Shown: piece after piece, positions 6,405-13,268 of the stretch
Layout: each line of letters opens with the position of its first letter
Numbering within the stretch: the first letter of the stretch is position 1
NCBI GenBank assembly: GCA_026981635.1
Contig: JALSIF010000214.1
Coordinates: 1 to 14,059, forward strand
Length of the DNA stretch: 14,059 bases
Direction of reading: 5' to 3'
Source of the DNA: a bacterium
GTDB taxonomy: Bacteria; 4484-113; JALSIF01
Position numbers and translations under genes: made by a program
Notes under the pieces: model-generated
Told to the model about the DNA's origin: nothing
Seen by the model: only the letters and a program-made list of their open reading frames with translations
The model's database searches: none

Positions 6405-7367
6405 CTAGGGCATGAGGGGGTTGCGGTGTTTGGACTCGTAGTCCCGCTCCGGCTTGTATTTGCCGGTGGAGGTAACCGGCTGCTTGCTGGGCAGATACTG
6501 GCCCACCTGCTTCCAGCCGCTAAGCAGGGCGGGACTGAGCTGGTAGAGGACGGATGCCTTCTGCCAGCCCTTGAGCTCACGCCTGACGTAGTAGAAGGGG
6601 TCGCTTATCACGATCCAGAGCTTCACATCCCGGTCCCGCTGAATGAAACTCAGCATGTCGTCGATGGTCTGCTGGTCAACCTTGAACTTGAGGGTGATGG
6701 AGTAGGTCTTGGTAGTCAGCGACCAGACCGGCTCTCCCGCCTCCGGGGTGATGCCGCGCACGTAGGTGGCCGCCGGGTCCAGGGCATACTTGCCCCAGCG
6801 CAGCTTCTCCTGCGGGATGGGCTCGTAGTCAATCTCGGTCCGGTTCCATAGCTGGTTGAGCTTCTGCTGCTCGCCCCAGTGGCCGTAGGCCAGATAGACG
6901 TGGTTGGCGAGATCGTCCAGGAAGTCTTGGAAAACCCGGGTGTTCATCCGCGGGGCCATCACATTCACGTTGAGCACCACCTCACCCCACTTGGGAGTGA
7001 CCGGCTCGTAGTAGTCAATGATCTGCTGGATCTGATCGGGATCGGTGATGTTGTACTCGTCAATCTCCCACTGGATGCGCCGCTTGATGGAGTCGCGGGT
7101 GATGATGTTTACCCAGACCTGGTAGTTGGCCCGGTCCTTCTTAAGCTTCAGACGGAGGTCAAAGAACTTGGTGTAAAAGCGACGGAACGAGTCTCTGGCA
7201 CGGCTGGGGTCGGCCGCCCGAAAGTCTGCCGGGGTGAGGCTTCCGTCGCCCATCTCCAGGCCATAGCCGGTGGACTTGGTGGCCTGTCCACTCTCCTGCT
7301 GGGCCAGTGCCGCCCCTGCAAAGACCAGAAGAGCCACCGCTGTGAGAAGCACGGTTCTAAGTCCCAT
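6405..7367 (-). CDS. Secreted protein of unknown family
   Basis: I do not recognise this protein. The frame is open from 7547, but ATG 7367 is chosen: it has a strong upstream GGAGAGGAAGG and opens a clear signal peptide (MGLR, a hydrophobic core, then the ALA cleavage site at 20-22 followed by QQ). This gives a 320-residue precursor and about 298 mature residues. The mature part has no cysteine, no further membrane segment and no repeat. It is rich in aromatic and charged residues (WVNIITRDSIKRR, YYEPVTPKWGEVVLNVNV, SDPFYYVRRELKGWQK), which suggests a folded periplasmic or extracellular domain rather than a linker. It follows nuoM on the same strand after 148 bases and is closed by the terminator at 6341-6380, so it is probably at least partly co-transcribed with the nuo genes. 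Whether it has a role with complex I is unknown. Confidence 0.8.
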   Translation of the reverse strand: MGLRTVLLTAVALLVFAGAALAQQESGQATKSTGYGLEMGDGSLTPADFRAADPSRARDSFRRFYTKFFDLRLKLKKDRANYQVWVNIITRDSIKRRIQWEIDEYNITDPDQIQQIIDYYEPVTPKWGEVVLNVNVMAPRMNTRVFQDFLDDLANHVYLAYGHWGEQQKLNQLWNRTEIDYEPIPQEKLRWGKYALDPAATYVRGITPEAGEPVWSLTTKTYSITLKFKVDQQTIDDMLSFIQRDRDVKLWIVISDPFYYVRRELKGWQKASVLYQLSPALLSGWKQVGQYLPSKQPVTSTGKYKPERDYESKHRNPLMP

Positions 7368-7399
7368 AACCTTCCTCTCCTTCCCAGACTGTTTCCGGG

Positions 7400-7416
7400 C
7401 TCGCCCCAAGGGCGAG
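7400..7416 (-). other. Small hairpin in leader of secreted-protein gene
   Basis: CTCGCCC and GGGCGAG form a perfect 7-bp stem with a 3-base loop, ending 33 bases before the ATG at 7367. No T-run follows, so it is unlikely to be a terminator. It could stabilise or process the mRNA between nuoM and the secreted-protein gene. The rest of the 148-base spacer (7368-7515) shows only a possible TAGAAC -10-like hexamer and the Shine-Dalgarno. Confidence 0.35.
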
Positions 7417-7515
7417 TGAAGTCTACCACAAGGAGTTCTATTAGACCCCTCCCTGGTGGATTGGTTCCCGTCCCCAAGCCGCTTCTCGCCCTCTGCCGGG
7501 GGAGATAAGGAGCGG

Positions 7516-9240
7516 CTAGCCGCCAAACTTGGCGATGTTTTCCGCAATCTCCCCCATCAGGGTAAGGGTATTTACTGGAAAGCCCACAAACAGGTTGAAG
7601 ATGGGGGCAGGATAGAGCCCATAGCCCACCGTCATGATGATGAGGGGAAGGAAGGCGGCAAATTCGGGCCAGCTAAGATCCGCCACCTCCCTGGTGCGCT
7701 CGGTAAGCTTTCCCCAAAGCACCCCCAGAAGCAGCCTCAGCACGTAGGCGGCAGAAAAGACCACCCCCAGGGCGGCAAGCACCCCGAGGAGGATATAGAG
7801 CCCCTTGTCGGAGAGGCCGGCCATGGTGACCCGGTCCGACCACTGGGCGTGGTAGCCGAAGGTGCCGATTACCACCGGAAACTCGCCCCAGAAGGCGATC
7901 AGCCCCGGCACCCCCACCGCAGCAAATCCAGCCACGATGAGGCTCAGGGCCAGGCGGGGGGTCTTGGTGAGCAGGCCACCCAGCTCATGGATGTCGCGGG
8001 TACCGGTACGCTGCTCAATGATCCCCACCAGCCAGAAGAGGCTGGCCGCAATGATCCCGTGGGCAAACATCATGTAGATTGCCCCCCTAAACCCGACCAC
8101 GTTGAGGCTGGCGATGCCCAAGGTGATGAATCCCATCTGGGCCAGGGAGCTGTAGGCGACGATCCGCTTGATGTCGGTCTGGGCAAAGGCTACCAGCGCC
8201 CCGTAGATGATCATCACCACCCCCACTACCCCCAGGTAGGGAGCCACCTTGTCCATCTGGTCGGGGAAGAGGGGGACCGCCACCCTGAGCAGTCCATAGG
8301 CCCCGGTCTTGAGGAGCACCGCCGCCAGCACCATGGACATGGGGGCGGGCGCCTCGGTGTGGGCGTCGGGCATCCAGGTATGGAAGGGAAAGATGGGGAT
8401 CTTTACCCCGAAGGCAAATAGGTAGGCCAGAAACATGGCCAGCCTGACGCTGTCGCGAAGCAGGATGGTGGGGTTGTTGGCCGGGTCGGCGTTGAGGAAC
8501 CGAAGGATGTGGGTCTGGTAGCCGGTGGCCGCTGCCCCCAGGTTCACCTCCAGGATGCCGATGATGATGGGAAAGAGCATGAAGATGGAGGCAAACACCG
8601 TGTAGATGAAGAACTTGAGCCCCGCCGGCCGGGCCCCCTTGCCCCCCCAGTAGGTGATGAGCAGGTACATGGGGATGAGCATCAGCTCCCAGAAGACATA
8701 AAGCAGGATCAGGTCCAGGGCGAAGAAGACCCCATAGACCGCCCCCTGCAGGATAAGGAAGAGCATGAAGTAGCGCTTGAGGTCCTTCTTGATCAGTTGC
8801 AGGCTGGCCAGGGTGGCGAGGGTAAAGACGATGGCCGAAAGCACCACCAGCACCATGGAGAGCCCGTCTACTCCCAGGCTGTAGGAGATGAAGAAGGAGG
8901 CGTCGCGGGGGATCCAGGTGAAGATCACCCGCGGGTTCTCCAAAAGCCCATACTCGGCCGAAAAGCCCCTCAGCCGGTAGTCGATCAGGCTGATTCCCGA
9001 CTGGGCGAGGAAGCTGGCGATGCGGGGGCTGATCATGCCGGCGATGGGTATCCAGGGAAGCAGGGTGAAGATGAGGGCCACCAGCCCCACCGCCCGCCGC
9101 TCCCGGGCGTCCCCCCGCTTCCAGGGCATAAGCCCCACCACCAGCATCCCGATCATGGGAAGGAAAATGATCTGGTTGAGGGGGCTAAGTATGAAGGCCC
9201 GAAGCTGGTTGAGCAGGGTTTCGCCCTGGAATGCCTCCAT
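7516..9240 (-). CDS. nuoM: NADH-quinone oxidoreductase subunit M (antiporter-like)
   Basis: Integral membrane, Mrp-antiporter-like proton-pumping subunit of complex I. 574 residues, longer than the usual 480-530. The extra length is mainly near the N terminus, around residues 70-120 before the LGVDGLS segment. Key charged residues are in canonical settings: Glu185 (YVFWELMLIPMY), Lys280 (FAFGVKIPIFPFHTW), Lys311 (LLKTGAYGLLR), the TDIKRIVAYSSLAQMG broken-helix region at 355-370 and Glu453 (AFWGEFPVV). About 14 membrane segments are expected. The ATG directly follows the nuoL TAG with no spacer; its ribosome binding site (GGAGG) lies inside the nuoL end, so translation is probably coupled. Of the three antiporter-like subunits seen or expected, this looks the most conventional. 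No nuoN follows. Confidence 0.96.
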   Translation of the reverse strand: MEAFQGETLLNQLRAFILSPLNQIIFLPMIGMLVVGLMPWKRGDARERRAVGLVALIFTLLPWIPIAGMISPRIASFLAQSGISLIDYRLRGFSAEYGLLENPRVIFTWIPRDASFFISYSLGVDGLSMVLVVLSAIVFTLATLASLQLIKKDLKRYFMLFLILQGAVYGVFFALDLILLYVFWELMLIPMYLLITYWGGKGARPAGLKFFIYTVFASIFMLFPIIIGILEVNLGAAATGYQTHILRFLNADPANNPTILLRDSVRLAMFLAYLFAFGVKIPIFPFHTWMPDAHTEAPAPMSMVLAAVLLKTGAYGLLRVAVPLFPDQMDKVAPYLGVVGVVMIIYGALVAFAQTDIKRIVAYSSLAQMGFITLGIASLNVVGFRGAIYMMFAHGIIAASLFWLVGIIEQRTGTRDIHELGGLLTKTPRLALSLIVAGFAAVGVPGLIAFWGEFPVVIGTFGYHAQWSDRVTMAGLSDKGLYILLGVLAALGVVFSAAYVLRLLLGVLWGKLTERTREVADLSWPEFAAFLPLIIMTVGYGLYPAPIFNLFVGFPVNTLTLMGEIAENIAKFGG

Positions 9241-11298
9241 CTACTCCTCCCCCTCCTCAGCCTGCTGGTTGGGTGCGGGACTCTCCTCCTGCTTGATCGG
9301 CGATAGCACCTGGTCTCCCACCTCCTGCGGCGAGATACCCAGGCTGCGGCAGACCTGCTTGAGGGCGGTGCCCTCTACAGCCAGCGTGTTGCACAGGTAG
9401 TTTCGGGTCATCAGTGCCCCCAACACCATCATGAGAAACATGGAAACAAAGATGTTAAACAGGTAGGTCTGAATGTAGCCCGACTGGATGGGGCGGAGCA
9501 CAAAGCGCACCCCCAGCCACATGCGGGCGGCAAGCATCACCGCCCCGTCCACCACCAGCCGGTCGGTGAGGTCGGCCGCCTCCCTCAGGAGCACCGCCCC
9601 GTAGCCCACAAGCCGCACCATCCCGTCAATCACTAGCCGGTCGGTGGCCTCGGCCAGCCGGGAGAGCCAACTGTACGCCCTGCCCACCGCCAGGGGAAGC
9701 CGTTCCTCCAGCCCCAGGCCCCCCTCGGCAAGCCGAAGGAGGGGAGCGGGAAGAGGCTTTGCCCCTAGGTAGATGCCCGCGCCCAGGCCGGCTAGCACCA
9801 ACACCCCGCTGAGGAGGCCGTGCAGCGGAGAGGAAGCCGATTCCAGAGCCATCAGCCGTGAGGAGGTAAATCCGGCTAGGCTGAGGAGGAGGAAGATGGT
9901 GAGGGGCAGGGCGATGGCCGGGTCAAGGGGGAGTGGGTAGAGGGGATAGAAGGCATAGCGGATGAACTTGCCCAGGTAGAGGCCGGCAAGCAGAGCATAG
10001 AGGACAAAGAGAAGGCCCAGAGGAGTGGTGAGGTTGAGCCCGGCCAGGCTTTTGCCCCAGTAGACCCCGATGAAGGGCGCCCCCCCCACCGACAGGGCCA
10101 GCAGGAGCCCCAGCAGGGCAAAGCTCCTCGGCTTGTGGACGATGCCGATGCGCTCCAGGGAGAGGCTGCCCGCCGCCCGCTCCAGGGCACCTGAGCAGAG
10201 AAAGAGCCCCGCCTTGGCCGGCCCGTGGAGGGAAAGCCAGACCAGGGCCGCCGCCGGATAGCCCAGGCCGGTGAGGGCAAAGACCGCCCCCAGCTGGGAG
10301 AGGGTGGAGTAGGCCAGCAGCCGCTTGATCCCCCCCTGCAGGAAGGCCAGGCCCGCTCCGCCCAGGGCGGTTATCAGGCCGAGGAGGACAAGGGTGCGGC
10401 CGGCCGGCGGGGAGAGGGCGATTAAGGGATGGAAGCGGTAGATCAGCCAGCCTCCCGCCGAGACCATGGCCGCCCCGTGGAGCAGGGCGGAGACCGGGGT
10501 GGGAGCCACCATCGCCCGGGCAAGCCACCCCGTAAAGGGGAAGACGGCCGCCTTACTGGCCGCCCCCAGCACCACCAGCACCAAGGAAAGGTCAAGAAAG
10601 GCCCCCACAAAGGGGCTTGCCGCCTGCAGGGTGACCAGGTCCTGTCCCTTAAGCAGGGACACCAGTTCGCTCACCGTGGTTGATCCCAGCCGGCTGACGA
10701 AGTCAACCCCGGGGCTGGGGTTTAGGGCGTAGGCGGAAAAGCCTACCAGCCCGGCGATCCCCATCACCAGCAGGGCCGAGCCGGTGAGGGTGTTTAGCAG
10801 GGCGGTGCGGGCTGCCCGCCGCTGCTCCTCCTCATCCTGCCCATAGGCGATGAGCAGGAAGCTGGAAAGCCCGATCACCTCCCAGGCAATAAGGATGGAG
10901 ACTAGTGAATCAGAGAGGACCAGCAGGTTTACCGCGGAGAGGAACATGAGGGCGAGGGGGAAAAATGCATGGGCCCTGGGGTGGCTCCGGAAGTACCAGG
11001 GAGCGTAGAGGAAGACCCCCAGAAAGACCAGCCCGGCCGAAAGGAGGAAAAGCAGTTCCGGTCGGCCAAGCCGCATGAGCAGGTCAAACCCCAGCGCGCC
11101 GGTGTAGTGCTCCAGGAAGTAGGTGGGCTCCGGCCCCCTGAGCACAGAGGCCCCCAGCACGGCAAGCAGGGCGAGGTTTGCCAGGCCCACCAGCACCGCG
11201 ACCGCCGGGGCCAGGGCCGAGATGCGCCTCCCGGTAAGGATCAGCCCCAGCCCGGCCAGGGCGGGAAGCAGCACCACTGTGATAAGCAGGTTGCCCAT
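9241..11298 (-). CDS. nuoL: NADH-quinone oxidoreductase subunit L, divergent
   Basis: Distal antiporter-like proton-pumping subunit of complex I, 685 residues. Conserved channel residues are present: Glu140 (LIAWEVIGLSSFLLIAYG), Lys249 (GAASKAAVFPF), His274 (PTPVSALLHGAAMVSAG), Lys325 (GGIKRLLAYSTLSQLG) and His358. The normally strict [22 protein letters not shown] block reads WLARAMVAPTPVSALLHGAAMV, and the TM12 lysine region reads VYWGKSLAG, so the protein is clearly divergent. The C-terminal segment keeps the NuoL-type IDG...LRPIQSGYIQTY signature around 556-611. A TDRLV(I/V)DG unit is duplicated at 552-577 and 578-603. After the last membrane helix (about 612-630) comes a 55-residue soluble acidic tail. 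It starts 3 bases after the nuoK stop. It could be mistaken for a hydrogenase-4 or MrpA subunit, but the gene order supports NuoL. Confidence 0.93.
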   Translation of the reverse strand: MGNLLITVVLLPALAGLGLILTGRRISALAPAVAVLVGLANLALLAVLGASVLRGPEPTYFLEHYTGALGFDLLMRLGRPELLFLLSAGLVFLGVFLYAPWYFRSHPRAHAFFPLALMFLSAVNLLVLSDSLVSILIAWEVIGLSSFLLIAYGQDEEEQRRAARTALLNTLTGSALLVMGIAGLVGFSAYALNPSPGVDFVSRLGSTTVSELVSLLKGQDLVTLQAASPFVGAFLDLSLVLVVLGAASKAAVFPFTGWLARAMVAPTPVSALLHGAAMVSAGGWLIYRFHPLIALSPPAGRTLVLLGLITALGGAGLAFLQGGIKRLLAYSTLSQLGAVFALTGLGYPAAALVWLSLHGPAKAGLFLCSGALERAAGSLSLERIGIVHKPRSFALLGLLLALSVGGAPFIGVYWGKSLAGLNLTTPLGLLFVLYALLAGLYLGKFIRYAFYPLYPLPLDPAIALPLTIFLLLSLAGFTSSRLMALESASSPLHGLLSGVLVLAGLGAGIYLGAKPLPAPLLRLAEGGLGLEERLPLAVGRAYSWLSRLAEATDRLVIDGMVRLVGYGAVLLREAADLTDRLVVDGAVMLAARMWLGVRFVLRPIQSGYIQTYLFNIFVSMFLMMVLGALMTRNYLCNTLAVEGTALKQVCRSLGISPQEVGDQVLSPIKQEESPAPNQQAEEGEE

Positions 11299-11301
11299 GG
11301 C

Positions 11302-11685
11302 TCAGTCGTGAAGCTCCCGGTAGCTTTCTGGTCGCGGTGAGGCCTTGAGCCGGTAGTAGCTGATGGCGATGGCCAGCCCCACCGCCACCTCAGCCGCCGC
11401 CACGATGGTGATGAAGATCATGAACATCTGCCCGATGGGCGACTGAACCTGCTCCAGCGATGAAAAGACCACCCGGGTGATGGTGATGCCGTGGGCGTTG
11501 CCGAAGGTGAGAAAGAGCAGGTTGTCGGCCGCAAGCATAAGCTCAAGCCCCATCAGCACCACCACGATGTTTCGCCGCGTGATCACGGTAAGAAAGCCGA
11601 TTACAAACAGGAGCACCGCCAGGATGTAGTAGTGCTGGTAGCTTACGATCAGGGGAGCCTGCGGGTTGAAGTTCTCCAGTGCCAC
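11302..11685 (-). CDS. nuoK: NADH-quinone oxidoreductase subunit K
   Basis: Small three-helix membrane subunit of complex I, homologous to MrpC. 127 residues against about 100 normally: there are about 15 extra N-terminal residues before the YQHYYILAVLLFVIG helix, an approximately 20-residue insert between helices 2 and 3 (about 62-85) and a polar C-terminal tail. The membrane glutamates of the proton path are present: Glu48 (VLMGLELML) and Glu99 (VAAAEVAVGLAI). The usual asparagine-rich ELMLNAVNL reads ELMLAADNL. The start is GTG 11685, placed 3 bases after the nuoJ stop, with AAGGAG inside the nuoJ end as Shine-Dalgarno. Confidence 0.94.
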   Translation of the reverse strand: MALENFNPQAPLIVSYQHYYILAVLLFVIGFLTVITRRNIVVVLMGLELMLAADNLLFLTFGNAHGITITRVVFSSLEQVQSPIGQMFMIFITIVAAAEVAVGLAIAISYYRLKASPRPESYRELHD

Positions 11686-11688
11686 CTT

Positions 11689-12207
11689 CTACCACTCCTT
11701 TTTGGCGATGATGGCCGCCCCTACCAGGGCAACCAGAAGGATTACCGAGGCGATCTCAAAGGGCAGGGTGTAGGTGGCAAACAGGGACCAGCCGATCAGC
11801 TTGGGGTTGGGGATGAGGCTGAACTGGCGCTCGGTCCTGAACATGAAGGACCAGCCGGCAAAGCCGTAGACCAGGAAGAAGACCACCCCCACCGCCACCG
11901 CCGGCCACAGCCAGCGGTTGAAGCGGTGCTCGTGGACCCCGACGTAGGTGCGGGTCATGAAGATGCCGAAGACCAAAAGCATGGTGATGCCGCCCACAAA
12001 GACGAAAAACTGCACCGCCGCCATGAATTCGGCATTGAGAAGCAGAAACAGGCCACCCAGGGAGGTGAGGGAGACGATGAGGGAGAGGGCGCAGTGGAAG
12101 ACATTTCTCAGCAGCAGGACCCCTAGCCCTGAGGCCACCGCGATGATGGCGAAGAAGTAGAAGAAGAAGTGGGGGGCGTAGTAGGAGAGAAGGCCGTAGT
12201 CAATCAT
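11689..12207 (-). CDS. nuoJ: NADH-quinone oxidoreductase subunit J
   Basis: Membrane subunit of complex I, 172 residues with five expected helices, normal for the family. The signature region is recognisable: NVFHCALSLIVSLTSLGG, then LLNAEFMAAVQFFVFVGG and an LVFGIFM helix. The canonical VYVGAIMVLFLFVVM, which holds the pi-bulge tyrosine, reads VFVGGITMLLVFGIFM, so that tyrosine is Phe. The C-terminal helix (IASVILLVALVGAAIIAKKE) is conventional. ATG 12207 overlaps the stop of the upstream nuoI-like gene as ATGA, implying coupled translation. Confidence 0.95.
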   Translation of the reverse strand: MIDYGLLSYYAPHFFFYFFAIIAVASGLGVLLLRNVFHCALSLIVSLTSLGGLFLLLNAEFMAAVQFFVFVGGITMLLVFGIFMTRTYVGVHEHRFNRWLWPAVAVGVVFFLVYGFAGWSFMFRTERQFSLIPNPKLIGWSLFATYTLPFEIASVILLVALVGAAIIAKKEW

Positions 12208-13268
12208 GCCTCGCCCACCTCCCCGCTAGCCGCCTCGCCCTGCTCCGCCCTAGCAAGCTCAAGCAGGTCAACCACCAGCTCCTCCCTGCCACGGGTGAGA
12301 AGCCTTCGTCGGGGAACAAACTCAAGCACCCCGTGGCGGTCGGCCTCCACGCAGAGCCCGCAGAAGTAGCAGCGGGAGACGTCATAGAGCACCCTCACCG
12401 GCCGCCCTCCCTCCTCCTCAACCCGGATGAGCCCGTCAGGACAGGCCGCCGCGGCAGCTTTCAGCGCCTCTGCCGGTGCTTCAAGCTGCCCCAGCTTGCC
12501 CAGGTCTAGCCTGAGCATCCCCCGGCTTTGGCGGGGCACCGGCACTGGTTGACTGGGATGGCGATAGGTGGCGGGGGGCTGAAACAGGGCTATGTCAAGG
12601 GTGGTGAGCATGGAGGTTAGGATGGAGACCCCGTTTTCCTGCATCAGCCTCAGGGCGTGGATGATGCCCCGGTAGGTTGCCCGGATGGCGGGCCAGAAGG
12701 CCGAGGCCACCACCAGCCAGAAGATCAGCCACAGCCCATACCAGACCACCTCAAAGGTGTATGGGAAGTAGATCACCTGCCCCCAGGCGGTCCTGAAGCC
12801 GGTGAACTTCTTGAAGTCCAGGATGGCCCGCTGCACCCGGTTTAGCGGGTCAAGGAAGACAAACAGGAAGAAGAGCTGGAAGCCGAAGTAGAGCAGGGTC
12901 CCCCACAGGCGGCCGTCCCTGTACCTCAGCGCCCACTGGGAGTATCCGGTGACGAACTTGGCCAGCCGCCACATCCAGTAGAGCAGGATGGCCAGGAAAT
13001 AGACCGCCACCGCCGCCATGAGGATGACGAAGAAGGTCTTGGTGCCGCCGGCGGGCATCTCCCGCACGGTGGAGACGAACCCCTGATAGCGGGTCCAGAT
13101 GAGCAGGACGAAGAAGGGGATGATGGCCCCCCAGGTGAGGTAGGTGAGCCAGAGGGGGATCAGGCGCTCCACCCCATAGACCGTCTGGTCGGCGAAGTGG
13201 AAGGTGCGCTCTCCCGTCTTCAGCCACTCCTCCCGGACCAGCTCCACCTCGCGCTCCCTCTGGCTCAT
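12204..13268 (-). CDS. NuoI-like protein: four-helix membrane domain plus single-cluster ferredoxin
   Basis: Occupies the nuoI slot between nuoH and nuoJ, joined to both by ATGA overlaps. 354 residues, against about 130-180 for normal NuoI. Residues 1-195 are a novel N-terminal part with four predicted membrane segments (about 37-60, 79-104, 120-140 and 172-193) and no histidines in them, so it is not a cytochrome b. From about 200 the sequence follows NuoI: an amphipathic segment, then a linker (LFQPPATYRHPSQPVPVPR) and RG at 249-250. In normal NuoI two CxxCxxCxxxCP motifs bind two [4Fe-4S] clusters. Here motif 1 keeps only its fourth cysteine (Cys276, AAAAACPDG), and motif 2 keeps its first three (Cys300, Cys303, Cys306; RCYFCGLCVEAD) with Asp310 in place of the fourth. 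That is precisely the ligand set of one cluster (N6b by Thermus numbering). The frame is intact, so this is not a frameshift. The role is probably electron transfer to the quinone site, with an altered entry point. Confidence 0.85.
   Translation of the reverse strand: MSQREREVELVREEWLKTGERTFHFADQTVYGVERLIPLWLTYLTWGAIIPFFVLLIWTRYQGFVSTVREMPAGGTKTFFVILMAAVAVYFLAILLYWMWRLAKFVTGYSQWALRYRDGRLWGTLLYFGFQLFFLFVFLDPLNRVQRAILDFKKFTGFRTAWGQVIYFPYTFEVVWYGLWLIFWLVVASAFWPAIRATYRGIIHALRLMQENGVSILTSMLTTLDIALFQPPATYRHPSQPVPVPRQSRGMLRLDLGKLGQLEAPAEALKAAAAACPDGLIRVEEEGGRPVRVLYDVSRCYFCGLCVEADRHGVLEFVPRRRLLTRGREELVVDLLELARAEQGEAASGEVGEA

Noticed and set aside
7512-7523. 12-base perfect palindrome GCGGCTAGCCGC across the nuoM stop
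   Set aside because: It has no loop and no T-run, so it cannot act as an ordinary hairpin terminator; probably chance in GC-rich DNA.
7368-7547. Sixty extra N-terminal codons on the secreted protein
   Set aside because: They overlap the end of nuoM, are basic and low-complexity, and would bury the signal peptide. ATG 7367 has a strong Shine-Dalgarno.
7456-8421. Plus-strand open frame of 321 codons opposite nuoM
   Set aside because: The predicted product is His/Gly/Asp/Pro-rich with no domain pattern. It is the complement of well-conserved NuoM codons; GC-rich third positions keep the antisense frame open.
8509-9306. Plus-strand open frame of 265 codons opposite nuoM and the nuoL end
   Set aside because: Low-complexity composition and complementarity to conserved nuo genes; no ribosome binding site or neighbour logic.
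12204-13268. Frameshift or pseudogene as explanation for the missing cysteines in the nuoI-like protein
   Set aside because: The frame is continuous, has ATGA overlaps at both ends, keeps NuoI-like sequence between the motifs, and loses the ligands of one cluster only.
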